From: Pardosa pseudoannulata
Lineage: Eukaryota; Arthropoda; Arachnida; Araneae; Lycosidae
NCBI GenBank assembly: GCA_032207245.1
Contig: CM063503.1
Coordinates: 59,072,817 to 59,136,816, forward strand
DNA: 64,000 nt
Reading direction: 5' to 3'
Below the pieces are notes generated by a model. It ran no database searches. It was not told the DNA's origin and saw only the letters and a list, made by a program, of their open reading frames with translations. This document shows, one piece after another, positions 21,591 through 33,305 of the stretch; positions within the stretch are counted from its first letter, which is position 1, and every line of letters starts with the position of its first letter. The translations under genes and the position numbers were made by a program.

Positions 21591-23422
21591 AATGTAAATA
21601 ATAACCTAGAAATAAATAAAAATGACTATTTAAAAATATAGAAGTACTAATTTTTCTAAATCTTTTTAATGCGTGTATTATTTTTAAATGTAACATATAG
21701 CAGATTTATATCAAGAAAACCCCTTATGAATACAATAAAAATGCTTATGAAAACTTTCTCAAAACTGAAAACTTCAATTTTGTGTATACATTTTTAATGT
21801 TTCCTTATAATGAAAACAAAAAGATAATAGAATAACTAAGTATAGTTAAAATCTATTTGTAGAAAAAGAAAAAAAACATAAAATATTTTATTTCGTAAAG
21901 ACACGAAATATGTTTTAGGTCAAACAATTGTTTTTCCTATTTGTATTAAAGTTTATTGTCTTCAATATTTGTTGAACTTTTACAGTTATTTACAAAATAT
22001 TTTACTATAAATTGGTATTGTTAACCAAATTATACGGAAAGTATGAATATTAATTACACCAATAAGAGTTTTTCTAAAGCAATATTTAGCACTGAGACTC
22101 TCGTATGTATATGTGAGATATCAAATATTAATCAAGATGATAAAGGAAATCCTGTTTAAACTTTAAAATACTTTTAAAGTAGAAATTATAATTTTGATTT
22201 ATACCTTTTTTTTTCACAATTTTGTTGTGGGTAACTTAGTATAATTGTGTACTAAAATGACTTCAGTGCTCAAACAATCAAGTTGTAATAAAGCTTAAAT
22301 TTAGCAAAATTTTATATATATTGTGTGTCTATATGCATGATCCAGTGAAAAAGGAATGAGTGTTTCAAACTTTAAACTTAAACAAATCTATTGAAAGCAT
22401 ACAAAAGTTTAAATATTTTCTTTCTTCATCTTTATCAGTTATATCAGATTCAGAGCATCAGTTAAAAGATTAATTTTTGTAATTGGTGGTTGAAATAAGC
22501 TTTCAATTTCCCTTTTATGATAAAAGAAGGGATGGAATTAACAACTTATTTTACTGGAAAATACTGTGTAAATCTACTTTACTATCCATACAGATCCTGT
22601 TTGCAATCTTGAATACCTCCTACCATTTCAATTTAAAAGGACTATGCAACCTGATTTTAACCTCAAATTTCTGTAATTAATCTTTTAACTTATCACTGGA
22701 AAAAGGAGAAAAAATCTTAAAATTTGAGTTTAAATATAACAGTAAATTTTTTTGTCACAGACAATTGGAATTTTTTGTTTTACGTTTTACTCGAAATACA
22801 AAAACAAGTTTTATTAAATATAATAATAAGAACAGGAGAACGTTTAAAAACTTAGGTTTGTAATTTCCGGTAAAAGTTACTAAGTAAATGAAATAAAACA
22901 TATCTAATATTGAAAATATTCCAGAATGAACATTGTATTAATTTTAATTATTTATAAAGTAATCATTTCTCAGAACAAGTGATAAATATTGGTTACTGGA
23001 AAGTTATTCATGTAAATTATATTTTACCAGTTATTTAGAATTCTTACAGAAACAAATTTTTAGTGTTATTTTTGAGTGTGTGCTTAAGATTGAAATGATG
23101 ATATAACCAATGGCATACATGAGAGAGGAAAGGGTTACAACTCGAAATAACCATTCATTTTTAATATTTAATTTAACGATTACTCCTTGGCTAACACATT
23201 TGTATTATATTTATAATTCAAAGTAATAATAACAGTTGTGAAATAATTCAGTACAGAAGCAAAAACTGATATCAATATTTAATGCTTAAATAAAATTTGC
23301 ATGGATATTCAACAAAATGAATTACAGTTTGATGTATAAATCTATAATTCATTTTCTGGAATACTAATATGTTTCTATTTAATGATCACCCTTATATATA
23401 AAGCCCGTTTAAAACATAGCTC

Positions 23423-23851
23423 AAAATTTTACGAGCAAGTTATTACAATATAGAAAAAGAACATTTAGGATTCATCGAAAAATTTTGAAAAATTCCCACT
23501 CTAATTCCAGTATACCATATGAACTTCATCGTAACTGAAGGTAAGTTACTGGTACACTGAAGGGCTTGTTCATTTTGAAATGAAATATATTTTTTATATA
23601 TGGCCTGTTACATTCAAGCCTGGCTATTGGTTACGTTTAAAATTTTACGAGTAAGTTATTACAATATAGAAGAACATTTAAGATTCAGCGAAAATTTTTG
23701 AAAAATTGCCACTCTAATTCCAGTGTACCGTATGAACTTCATCGTAACTGAAGGCGAGTTACTGGTACACTGAAGGGCTCGTTCATTTTGAAACGAAATA
23801 TATTTTTTATATATGGCCTGTTACATTTAAGCCTGGCTATTGGTTGACACT
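23423..23851. repeat. 216-bp tandem duplication, two units
   Basis: Units start at 23423 and 23639 with AAAATTTTACGAG(C/T)AAGTTA and share AACTTCATCGTAACTGAAGG and TATGGCCTGTTACATT; they differ at only a minority of sites. The related copy 2 region (about 47800) has one degenerate unit, so this is a later, local event. Confidence 0.88.
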
Positions 23852-24009
23852 TGATACTGATGCATAATTTCAAACTAGTTGTCGGAAGTTAGCAGTTCAA
23901 AAATCTCCCTGTGACCAAATGCGACCTGACGAGATAATTGCGGGTGTGTCTGTGTGTGTAGGGGGGAGGGGATCATTCACCTAATGGGACCGATAACTCT
24001 GTGTTTGCT

Positions 24010-24062
24010 AATTTGGAGTGGAGTGCTACGGTCTACTATTTTGTTACACGAGGGCTATTGAT
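24010..24062 (-). mobile_element. SINE family A fragment
   Basis: GGAGTGCTACGGTCTAC...TACACGAGGGCTA matches the non-tRNA end of family A elements (61360-61396). Only this end is present. Confidence 0.6.
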
Positions 24063-24083
24063 TAAATTATGTTTGAGTAAGGA

Positions 24084-24400
24084 GAAGCGGTAGCTCAGTC
24101 GGCAAATGCAGAGATCTCGAAATCGGTAGATAACGGAATCAAGGCTCGAACTAGCCTAAGTACCGCCGTGTTCACTAATTGCGACTGGGACACGTAAAAT
24201 ATGTTCGTGATCGCAATGCTCTCCAAGGTTTCAAATGATACCTCTGGAGGTGTCAAGCCAAACCTGGGGTCTCCTGCTTCTTAATTTCTAGTAACCAGCG
24301 GGGGTAATGTTACTCGTGTCCGTAACATACCATGAGCTACACGTACACATGGGTGGGGCTAAATGACTAACAGTTTCTCGTCTTAAGGGAAATGCTTAAC
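24084..24400 (+). mobile_element. SINE family B (tRNA-derived), plus orientation
   Basis: Starts AGCGGTAGCTCAGTCGGCAAA, a tRNA-like A-box head, and continues GTACCGCCGTGTTCACTAA, CTCCAAGGTTTCAAATGATA, CCTGGGGTCTCCTGCTTCTT, GGTAATGTTACTCGTGTCC. The same order, inverted, is at 30280-30571, with another at 48003-48300. The B-box region (AAGGCTCGAACTAGCC) is decayed. Confidence 0.75.
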
Positions 24401-24882
24401 AGGCAAGTGCCCAACATCAGAAAAAATAAAAAAGGGTTTGTATATGTTTTTTTTTTATTATTATTATTTTAATGTTAAAAAGCAATATAATAAACTCCAG
24501 GAGTTCGGAAGAAGGGCGAGGGGTGCATGCCGTCAAGACATGAAAATGCTACTAGATGTTATTTGATTAATTGTTTAAAGCAAATATTAGTTTTAAATAG
24601 TTCCCAACACTGTTCTATACGACTTTTTTTCTTTTCATTTTGACAGTTTCTCATTTAGAGATCAGCCTATGAATTTTTATTTTTATTTTGTATGTGTATG
24701 ATGGGGGATTTCGCAAACAAACTATTACACAAGCACGCTGATTTTCAGCTGTAGGTAGTGAAACATAAATTTCTGTGACTCTGGGAAATACCGTTGTGAA
24801 ATCTTTAAGCATTGTATAACAGAGGCGCTTTATCTAGAATACGTTAACCTAATTTTTACTTTCTTGGGAGAAATAAAGGTTT

Positions 24883-25055
24883 GGCTTGGTTTCGAGCTCT
24901 ACGGTCCACTTTTATGCAACACGAGTGCTAATGAGACCGACACCTACTGCTTAAAGCCGATTCCGAAGGGCTACGAACATACATGCTACAGTGAGATTCG
25001 AACCCGCGAACTCCGTTTCCTTAGACTAGAACCCTAACCATTCGGCCATCGTTCG
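24883..25055 (-). mobile_element. SINE family A copy, minus orientation
   Basis: On the minus strand: GATGGCCGAATGGTTAGGG (A-box), GCGGGTTCGAATCTCACTG (B-box), TTCGTAGCCCTTCGGAATCG, then GTTGCATAAAAGTGGACCG. The short ORF here reads through the SINE and is not a gene. Confidence 0.8.
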
Positions 25056-25273
25056 GCTGGGAAAAGTGAAGGAAAATTTGTAATCTAGAAGATTTTACGG
25101 TTTTAGATTTCAACCAAAACACCCATTTTGACCAAGCATTAATATATTTTGATAAGTTCCTGTACACAAGGAAACTTTTATATTGAAACTTTAAATAACC
25201 ATTCAGTTTTTCTGAATGAATTTTGACTAGTTTCAACATGACGCCTGTGCACATGTAAGTATCCATCTCGCAT

Positions 25274-25560
25274 AACTCAAAAACGATTAGCCGTCAAATG
25301 GTAAAATTTTATATTTAGAACTCTTACAGCATTTAGTTGCGCACCTCATTTTGTGATAGCAATCGGAACTGTATATAACAAGAAGTTCAATATAACGTAT
25401 GTTAACGCCACCGGTCAGAACTCAAAAACAATTAGCTGTAGAACGCCGAATGTTTGTACTTAGGAATGTTGTAACATCTAGCTGTTCGCCTCCATTTTGA
25501 TTATAATTCACACTCTATACAACGAAAATCGTCATTATAACGTACTTTAACGTTTATAAC
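25274..25560. repeat. Two tandem units of about 145 bp
   Basis: Units beginning AACTCAAAAAC(G/A)ATTAGC(C/T)GT at 25274 and 25419 both contain CAT(T/C)TAG(T/C)TG(C/T)(G/T)CGC-like and CATTTTG and end near TATAACGTA(T/C)(G/T)TTAACG. More decayed units of the same kind appear at 60360-60900, also beside a SINE A relic. Confidence 0.65.
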
Positions 25561-25904
25561 AATGCAACAGAAATATTTCGACATATTCTATGCTGTCCCT
25601 TGCATCACACTATTTATTATATACGTTGTAAACATTTGCACCATGAATGATTCATTGTGTTCTCTACGGGATTGAAACAATGCTTTCCTTAAACAGACAA
25701 GTACATGCGATAATACAAATTATTTACATAGAATAATTTTAAAATTATATTATTTCACAACTTCTTGCTACGTAATAAAACAAGCATCCTAATCCTGAAA
25801 AATTTCGGCTTATAGCAAAATATTTATATAACGAAAAAATATCAACGGTTATTAGTGCTGCATGCCACCGCTATATTACTGCCTATAATTAAGCTCGACT
25901 AACA

Positions 25905-26075
25905 AAACACCGTATTCAAAATCTTGAATCCAAAAATTGACCGAATGGGTAGGGCGTTGCTCTTCGGTTTGCCGGTTCGAGTCCTGCTGACGGCATGAAT
26001 CCTCGTAGCCGTTCGAAATCGGATTTAAGCAGTAGGTCTCGGTCTCTTTATCACCCGTGTAACAAAACATAAGAT
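25905..26075 (+). mobile_element. SINE family A copy, plus orientation
   Basis: GACCGAATGGGTAGGGCG (A-box), CCGGTTCGAGTCCTGCTG (B-box), TCGTAGCCGTTCGAAATCGG and ACCCGTGTAACAAAACATAA. The same insertion, with the same left flank, is present in duplicate copy 2 at 49245. Confidence 0.82.
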
Positions 26076-27704
26076 CTTAGCACCCCAAAATTAACATCTG
26101 GAAATAGTTAGCATTTGTTTTACATACCTAGCTATGTTCTTCCCCAAGTATACTTTGGTTTTGGAAAAATTAAAGATTTTTTATAAAATAAAGTTAAGCA
26201 TTTGTTTTAAAAAATTCAATATTTATCTAACGTACTGCAAACAGACTTACAACACAAATTGAGATTTTTTACTAACTTTTGTATTTTTGTAAACAATAAG
26301 TACTAGATATAATTCATGTATTTGAATTTGAAAAAGTATTAGAAACTTCACAATATTTTTTACAAGAAGCTAAAATGCTATTTGAAAATTATATGCTATG
26401 TACTATAAATACCAAATAAAGTAAAAATACAATATCAAAAGTAGAAGGGGATTCATTTTACCATTATAATACACTTAGATTGAAAATTTGAAATCAATAT
26501 GTACAATACTTTATTTAAATTGCGTGAAAATAAAAAATAAAAACCTCTCATTTTGAGTAAAACGCATGTAATGTTAAAAACGCAAATATTTTCTTATTCG
26601 TGCTTATTCCTATTATTATTCTTACAATTAAAATAGTTGTATGCGTTCTAATGTAAACTTTTTGAATTTCTACATCAAATACGAAGAAGCAACGTATAGT
26701 TCAATTAGTGAAGAATTTTGGTGTGGTTTAATTGATTAAAAAATCTATAGAATGAAAAGTTTAAATAGAAATACTCAAAATATATGCTTTATGCATCCCA
26801 ATTAAAATGAGCTAATAAAATCCAACCAAAAGAAAAAATTATTTCTTTACATAGATTGCCGAAAATCAACAAAAAATAGGTACAATTAATATCGCGATGA
26901 ATAAGAACAGTAATGCAGAAAAATTCCACACTACATTCTACTGATTATAATTGAAAGAAAGTTCTAACTAGAATATACCGTATTCTGTAGCCGGATTTAG
27001 GCCTATTAGTCTGATCTGCGTCGGAAACAACGTACGTTTACGTTATGTGTAGTTCAACAGAAAATACCGATATCAACTCACCCCAATGAAGAAAATATTC
27101 ATAAAGTCCCAGACATAATCAAAACATTATTTTGAACATCATTAGACTTCAAAATACTCTTGAATTAAATCTTTCTTGTTTAAACGATCTACCTCGACTT
27201 ACAGTATATTGATAGCTCAAAAATTATGCGTCATACGTCAATGATTAATTTTCTGTGGCGAAATCAAAACTCTAGTTAGTGATTTACGATCTTTTAACAG
27301 TAAAGTATGGTATTATTAATATACATCAAATACTAAGATTTATAAAACTGTACATCGTTAAGTGCTTTTGAGTACTTCCTTTAAGTTCAAAGATTAAGTG
27401 CAACTCATAAGTATGTAGGATATGACTGTTAATAAACAAATGAAATGATAGTTCTTTTCTAATATATTTTTAATAAATCAATGAACGAAGCACTTACAGA
27501 CTTTATATAAAACTGAAGAACTTACGAAACAAAACTTGATGGATTAAACTTTCGTTTTCTTGTTAATATACGGAAATTCTGAATGATATTACGAAGTTTT
27601 TTTACTCTTTGTTTCAAGTATGAATATTATTAATATGGTTAAAGTATTAAGATTATGATAAAACAAAATCAAAGATAAATTTAAGAGACCTGAAATTTAC
27701 TTAC

Positions 27705-27773
27705 CACTCTTTCGGAATCTGGATCTTCCAAAAACACGAACTGAGAACGAAATGAAGTTTGCCGAACTTTATA
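27705..27773 (-). promoter_or_regulatory. Candidate TATA/initiator promoter with first exon and donor, copy 1
   Basis: On the minus strand TATAAAG (27773-27767) is followed 31 nt downstream by an initiator TCAGT (A at 27742), then a 38-nt exon ending GAGTG|GTAAGTAAAT, a consensus splice donor at 27704. TATA, exon and donor are conserved in the duplicate at 50782-50873, although the initiator there is changed. No coding exon downstream could be identified, so the transcript, if any, is unknown. Confidence 0.4.
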
Positions 27774-28345
27774 GACCGTTATTCGCAGTTACAGTTAACA
27801 GTATGACGTTGCTGTTTAAAATAATGTATTCCATTTTCTGTTTCTCTTTTCTCGTTTATTAATTATGGTTTTTCATAACTTTAATTCATAACAAAGTATA
27901 TTTTAATTTTCTTATTATTTTTCTATTTTTCACAGTATAAAACTTTGCATGCAGTTTACGGGTCGCCTTTTAAATATTTGCATATTTAGAAAAGTCGAGT
28001 TATTTTAGAAAATAGGAAAATTATTACGCCTGTTGGGTTTTAATTTATAAAGTATTGCGGTTTTTAGAAAATATATCATTTATTCATTAATATATTTAGA
28101 ATATAAACCATTAAATAATACTTAAAACTATTTCTATTAACACAAGTATAATACAAAGGAAATAAATATATATATAAATCAGATTATGAAAGTGATTTGG
28201 TAATAATAAATGTTAAGAACTTAATAACATCTTTATTGTTTCAATGGAAAATTAATTTTCCCTTTTGTGTAGGAATTAGCTTCTCTGTTGCTGGCACTGT
28301 GTTGTGATTTGTATAAATTTCGTGAATCATTCACACAATCACTTC

Positions 28346-29584
28346 ACAATGAAAACTATTTAAAATAATGTTTTCTATTGTACTTATATTTTGCTGCGAT
28401 TTAGGAATTCCAGAATATTGTCACATTTAGATTATCGGGATTGCAACTTATTTTCATTGTAGGCTCTGATATTACAGCTCTTTTATATGGATTTAAATTT
28501 TTTTTTTCTTGTTAGAAATGGTATTACATTATTTATAATATGTTTGCAGTCTGCACAAGAAAATCCAACTGTCGAACTGAACAAGGATTTGGATTCCTTC
28601 AAATAAAAAAAAAATTAATAAAATTATTTTCAGAGCAAAGAAGACTACAGAATGTAGAAGAGGAATTATTCACAAATCTATTCTATTTTCGCATAGCTTG
28701 GTTTCCTATAGTACAAATAAAGTGTATAGTCACTTTTGCATTTAGTTTAGAATTTTTCAATGAATGTGCAATAAGAGTAGAGAGTTGTACGATTTTATAA
28801 ACTTTTTCCATGAGCAAATAAATAGTATGCAAAAGTAAAGAGTATCATAATATATAAAATTAAAGAGAACTATTCAAATGACAGATTTCAGTATATGAGG
28901 TTAAAATCCATGAAAATTATAAAAACATAGAATCAGAAATAGGAAAGCTGAAACTGTTGTAAGGAGTTTATTAATTTCAAGTCTCAATGAAAAATATGGA
29001 GGAGTTTCGAGAGAATTCCATTTTCAGATTGAGACAAAACCATACTTAATTACGAATTTTTTCATAATTTGTATAAAGCAACGGGAGTTTTAGCATAAGA
29101 ACTGGAATATACGTGTATTTCATTATAATTATAGCTATACGAATAACAACATTATAAATGACTCATATGTGGTAGTACTGCAAGGATCTAATATATTAGA
29201 AGAAAAAAGAATCATGCTATAGCTGGCTCCAGATAGTAGCATTTATTATTTTGAGAATGTGAACATTATTAACGGGCTGACAAGAGCAATGTCTGTCTCT
29301 GGTTTGTTTAAATAATGTAAAAATTTTGTTCAAAGGTAAAATTGTAAAATAAAAATCTGGGAATTTTGAAGCAAAGGGGAAAACGCGAATTTTAGGAAGA
29401 TATGGGGAAATTTTGAAATTTTGTGGGAAAAAAAATATTTTAAAAATTCTAAGTAAATAGCGCATTGTTTACACACATAACGGATAATTTTAATTCAAGA
29501 TAGTAATCGCAATAGACTCGGCTCGTGGTCTGGGTATGGCCTAGTGATCAGAGTGCCGGTTCTAGTGTAGCATGAACCCAGCGG
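28346..29584. other. AT-rich DNA, no recognised gene
   Basis: Short ORFs (28540-28800 plus, 29217-29465 minus) have compositions expected by chance. A tRNA-like phrase GGTATGGCCTAGTGATCAG at 29533 may be the head of another SINE, but no B-box follows. Confidence 0.45.
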
Positions 29585-29720
29585 ATGAGGGCCATCGGTT
29601 GGGTGCAGTTTTTTCCGAATTTCTCTGGACAGCACTCGTCGGTCTCTATCTCCCTGTTTCGTTGGTCTGCCGTCTCTGGGCACATTCCAATAACCACCAC
29701 TCACCTTCCACTTCTTAATC
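29585..29720 (-). pseudogene. Tc1-like transposase fragment
   Basis: Minus strand reads KKWKVSGGYWNVPRDGRPT then DRDRRVLSREIRKKLHPTDG, the linker and second helix-turn-helix region (including the GRP motif) of a Tc1-like transposase. It corresponds to residues about 46-90 of the copy at 31292. Only this piece is present. Confidence 0.8.
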
Positions 29721-30279
29721 TTCCTGTACACCCAGAGAAAGTAGAGGATGAATACATGGGTTTGAAAATATTTTCGGTATGAGCTTGGCAAGAGGAAAAG
29801 AGTTACATTATCGGGAGAAGAATCTCCGCTCCTGAGTGTGATCCAAAACTCGGGGAATTTTCTAGCATTCAACAAAAAACATCTCACATTCGTCATAATA
29901 GGTGCTATAGAGCAAGGTATCAAAACACAACAGACTAACATGCTGTTATTACTTTTATAATAAAACCTTCCTATGCATTTCCTTTTAATGAATATTATAG
30001 CATATTATTCCTGATTTATTGTTGGAAAATCGTCCAGAGTCACAGGCTACCACTTTTCTTTCAGTAGGCCATTTCAAACTATGATATCGTCAGCCTATTA
30101 TATCAGCTTCTTTTTAAAATAACACACACACAAAATCTGCATGCAGGTGCTTGATTTTCTAAGAACGGGCCAGCTTCCTTCAATCAGAATTTTAGTCTTC
30201 CTTGAAAATATTTTTTTCCAATGCAGCAGGCGATATAGACATTATCTGAACAATACTGTCAACATGTTACTCATTTAGC
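29721..30279. other. No recognised feature
   Basis: Moderately AT-rich, continuing the open frame upstream of the Tc1 fragment without family similarity; nothing supportable. Confidence 0.4.
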
Positions 30280-30571
30280 ATCAACCGGGGAGCACGCGTA
30301 GTTTAAGGTGTGCTATGGACTCGAGTAACCTTAACCCCGCTGGGTTCTTGTAATTTAGAAACAGGGACCAAGCAGAAGACCCCCAGGCTTGGCCTGCCAC
30401 CCCCAGAGGTATTGATTGAGAACTTGGAGGACATTATGACCACGAACATATTTTACATGCCCTAGCCACCTTTAGTGAACAAGGCGGATCTTAGGCCGGC
30501 TCCACACCCGAACCCGCAACCTTTCAGTTACGAGATCGCTGCCTTTGCCGACTGAGCTACCGCTGCTCTTT
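30280..30571 (-). mobile_element. SINE family B copy, best preserved, minus orientation
   Basis: On the minus strand: AGCGGTAGCTCAGTCGGCAA (A-box), TTGCGGGTTCGGGTGTGGAG (B-box), then TCCGCCTTGTTCACTAAAGG, CTCCAAGTTCTCAATCAATA, AAGCCTGGGGGTCTTCTGC, AACCCAGCGGGGTTAAGG and CTACGCGTGCTCCCC. About 290 bp, giving the reference for the family. Confidence 0.88.
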
Positions 30572-31161
30572 TCTTGAAAATAAGCATTATAAATAATGGC
30601 GTTTTGAATGTTTTGGATTATTAATAGGGCTAGAGAAGGAACTGTTTCCGCTAACTGAAACACACCAGTTATGTGATAAGTAATATCCAGATAAGTGAAA
30701 ATAGAGGAAAAAATATTTTATTTGGGTGATAGTCTCTAACAGGACAGAAGTCAAAATGATAGGAATGCATGTGGTTCCGACCGTTCGACCAAGGAATAAG
30801 CCTGCAAAGAGTCGTGTGTTCAAACAGTTTACCGCAGACCGCAAATAGCATGAAGTTGTAAATGGAAACCAGATAACCAGCTTTATTGAGCTTTCGGATT
30901 TAAATGGTGGGGAATAAGTATGTATGACAATAAGCCCACAGCTCTGGGTCCATATCTGAACTCAAATAAAAAATACAGGAAATGAAAATTTCGGTGAGGA
31001 GTTTGAATAGGACAGTCCTTAAGAAACCGCCACCTACCGATAACCAGCTTATTCAAGAGGTAAATGCAGTGAAATGAATATAACAAAACAGGAATATGAG
31101 CTTAAAAACTTCCCCATAGGCAAAGAATATGGACTGAACAGAGTAGGATGATCGTATCTAA
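30572..31161. other. Unclassified, near-average GC, possibly old transposon
   Basis: Less AT-rich than the surroundings (for example CCGACCGTTCGACCAAGG at 30778 and AAACCGCCACCTACCG at 31023). Several short minus-strand ORFs, no recognisable domain. Confidence 0.35.
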
Positions 31162-31646
31162 TGACTACACTGTCTACTAATAAGTATTTGGACACCTATG
31201 CAAATGACGATATCGGCAGTCCTGAGGTACGTCACGGCCTTCGTCGATATACATCGTGTAGGAAACAGCATCGGCATTAGTCGCATTCCAGATGCCTCGC
31301 AGTTCGGAGCTCTCTGATTTTGAGAAAGTTATGATTCTCGGGTATCACAAATGTAGCCGATCCTTAAGGGACATATCTAGCCATCTCAAGTACCCAAAAT
31401 CGTCAGTGCCCTATGGGATTAAGAAGTGGAAGATGAGCCATGATTGTCGAAATGTGCCCCGGGTCGGCAGACCAACAAAACTGGGAGATAGATACCGACG
31501 AGTGCTGTCCAGAGAAAGTCGGAAGAACCACACCCAGCAGATGGCCCTCATCCGCGAGGAGTTTCAACAGACATTGCGGAGTATTATTTCAATGAATACC
31601 ATCCGTAAGGAAGCACATCTGCTTGGGCATGAGCTTTTACTTTGAA
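31162..31646 (+). pseudogene. Tc1-like transposon, left end with transposase N-terminus
   Basis: Starts with a Tc1-type terminus (ACTGTCTACTAATAAGTATTTGG at 31168, in part) and an ORF at 31292-31645: MPRSSELSDFEKVMILGYHK, then CSRSLRDISSHLKYPKSS (first helix-turn-helix), RVGRPTKLGDRYRRVLSRE (GRP hinge) and MNTIRKEAHLLGHE. The sequence stops after the DNA-binding region (117 residues against about 340 in full-length family members). The DDE catalytic domain and the right terminus are missing. Related to the fragment at 29585. Confidence 0.85.
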
Positions 31647-31867
31647 ATAAGCTGATGTTTTTATAACATGTCATTTTTAAATTTTGCAAGAGTTGAAAAA
31701 TAGAAAACAGATATAAAAAAAAAATCAGATAGGTTATTTTAGTCCAAACCACACATTTCATATAGTACTTACTCAGAGGCAATCCATTTATTCCTTTAAA
31801 ATCTATATTAATTTTTTTAATGATAAAAACTGTTTCTTAAATAAGAAAAACGAAAATTTTCCATTGC

Positions 31868-32990
31868 TACTGGATTTCATAATTACAATTCTCACAGATA
31901 ATATGGATGTACGTAATCCTCCAAGAATCCACTCTATGCAGGAGGTCCTTTTCTGATTAGCTCTAATAAATGAAGAAATAAGACTCGAACGCAAATTTTG
32001 TATCAATGAATTTTTTAGATTTTTTTTTCTTAAACAGATATTAATAAAAAATTATAAAATAATTCAGAATGTGTATAAAAAGTAGACTATAAGTGTTACA
32101 TCTCTATATATCTACAAGGAAACTTTAATTTTGAAACTTTAACTATTTTGAATTACAATTATGCTGTGATAAAAAAATTCCTACAAATAGAAAAAAGAAA
32201 TTTTTTTGTATTTTTTAAATAGGTTTTTTTTTTCAGTAAAGCAATATTTAAATATTATATTGAACTCTCACAAAACTTATCTTCATTTTCTTTGTTTCTA
32301 ATCAAAGTTAAACATTTCTCTGGCATATACACTTTTATTTAAACCTGTCAAGTATGATCTGAAATATCTTCAATGAATAAATAATTTGAATAATATGGGA
32401 TAATTTTAAAATGTATGTTCATTTTAATGCTTTTATAAAGATTTTATTATTTTTTTTAATATGTAGGTAAAATGTAAAGAGTAATTATATGCTAATTTTA
32501 AAGTCTTACAGGCCAATTGAAGGAAATTAAATTTTGTCTGGTAATACAAATATTTTTCAATATAATTTAATGCTTTTTATTCAGTTTCAAGATTTATAAT
32601 GGGTACTTACTAATATAAACAGGAAAAAAAAATTCAGATTTTTATCTTTAGATAGTTAGACTAGTTTTCAGTCAATTTTAAACATTTCTCTGGCACATAT
32701 ATTTTTATTTAAACTTTTCAAATATGATTCAAAATCTCTTGAATGATTAAATAGTATGAATCCATCATACATTTTTCTGTGATTTTCCAGATTTATACTA
32801 TTATTGATGGTGTAGACTTTTAAGATGTTGTAGTAGAGTTTTTAAATTCTATAGAACTGAGATTAGATTTTAAATTTTTTAGCAAATAGGCATTTTTTTT
32901 CTTTTTCTATCAATATCTCCTTCTGTATCAGTTTCTATAGACTGACTAAGAATTATTATAAATATATACCATAGATGTTACCATATAAAA
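31868..32990. repeat. Repeat family R1, copy a
   Basis: Non-coding repeat defined by three copies in this window. Markers: ACTGGATTTCATAATTACAA (31870), AATGAAGAAATAAGACTCGAA (31970), GGAAACTTTAATTTTGAAAC (32118), TAGGTAAAATGTAAAGAG (32464), AAACATTTCTCTGGCA (twice, about 32308 and 32678), GACTGACTAAGA (32940). It matches copy b at 41925 and copy c at 61265-63770. A direct repeat of about 370 bp lies inside. No coding capacity recognised. Confidence 0.75.
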
Positions 32991-33305
32991 AATTTTTAAT
33001 TCTCAAATCTGACAAATTTGTGTTTACTATAAGCAACACAAATTTTATATTTTTTAGTTGAGTTATAATTATCCAACAATAAATCTATTTTTCCATACCT
33101 TAGTTTATTCATTTATTTCAAATGAATATCACTGAAAGTATACAGTTGATATTATCAATTTTTATTCAAGGTAGTAATAAACATATATTTCCCCCTCTTT
33201 AAATATTTGGTTAGAATGAATATTTGAAGACTGCAGTTAAACTTTGTGAGAATTAGAACATTCTTTACTGTTAAGTAATAAAATCATTAATAAAGAACTT
33301 ATTTT
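32991..33305. other. AT-rich, nothing recognised
   Basis: Between R1 and the gypsy relic; no ORF or repeat match noticed. Confidence 0.4.

Larger units (their letters stand above)
21260..28345. repeat. Large diverged duplication, copy 1
   Basis: Collinear with 46288-51450. Anchors: LINE RT tail (21430-21600 / 46290-46480), TTGTGTG(T/G)CTATATGCATGAT (22320 / 46690), SINE B (24084 / 48003), ACACCGTAT(T/C)CAAA beside SINE A (25908 / 49228), the ATTAGTCTGATCTGCGTCGG block (27005 / 50088), the minus-strand TATA box (27767 / 50867), and TCTGTTGCTGG (28281 / 51399). Similarity stops at about 28345 / 51450. Copy 1 alone has a 216-bp tandem duplication, an extra SINE A and a 145-bp tandem unit. Confidence 0.8.
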
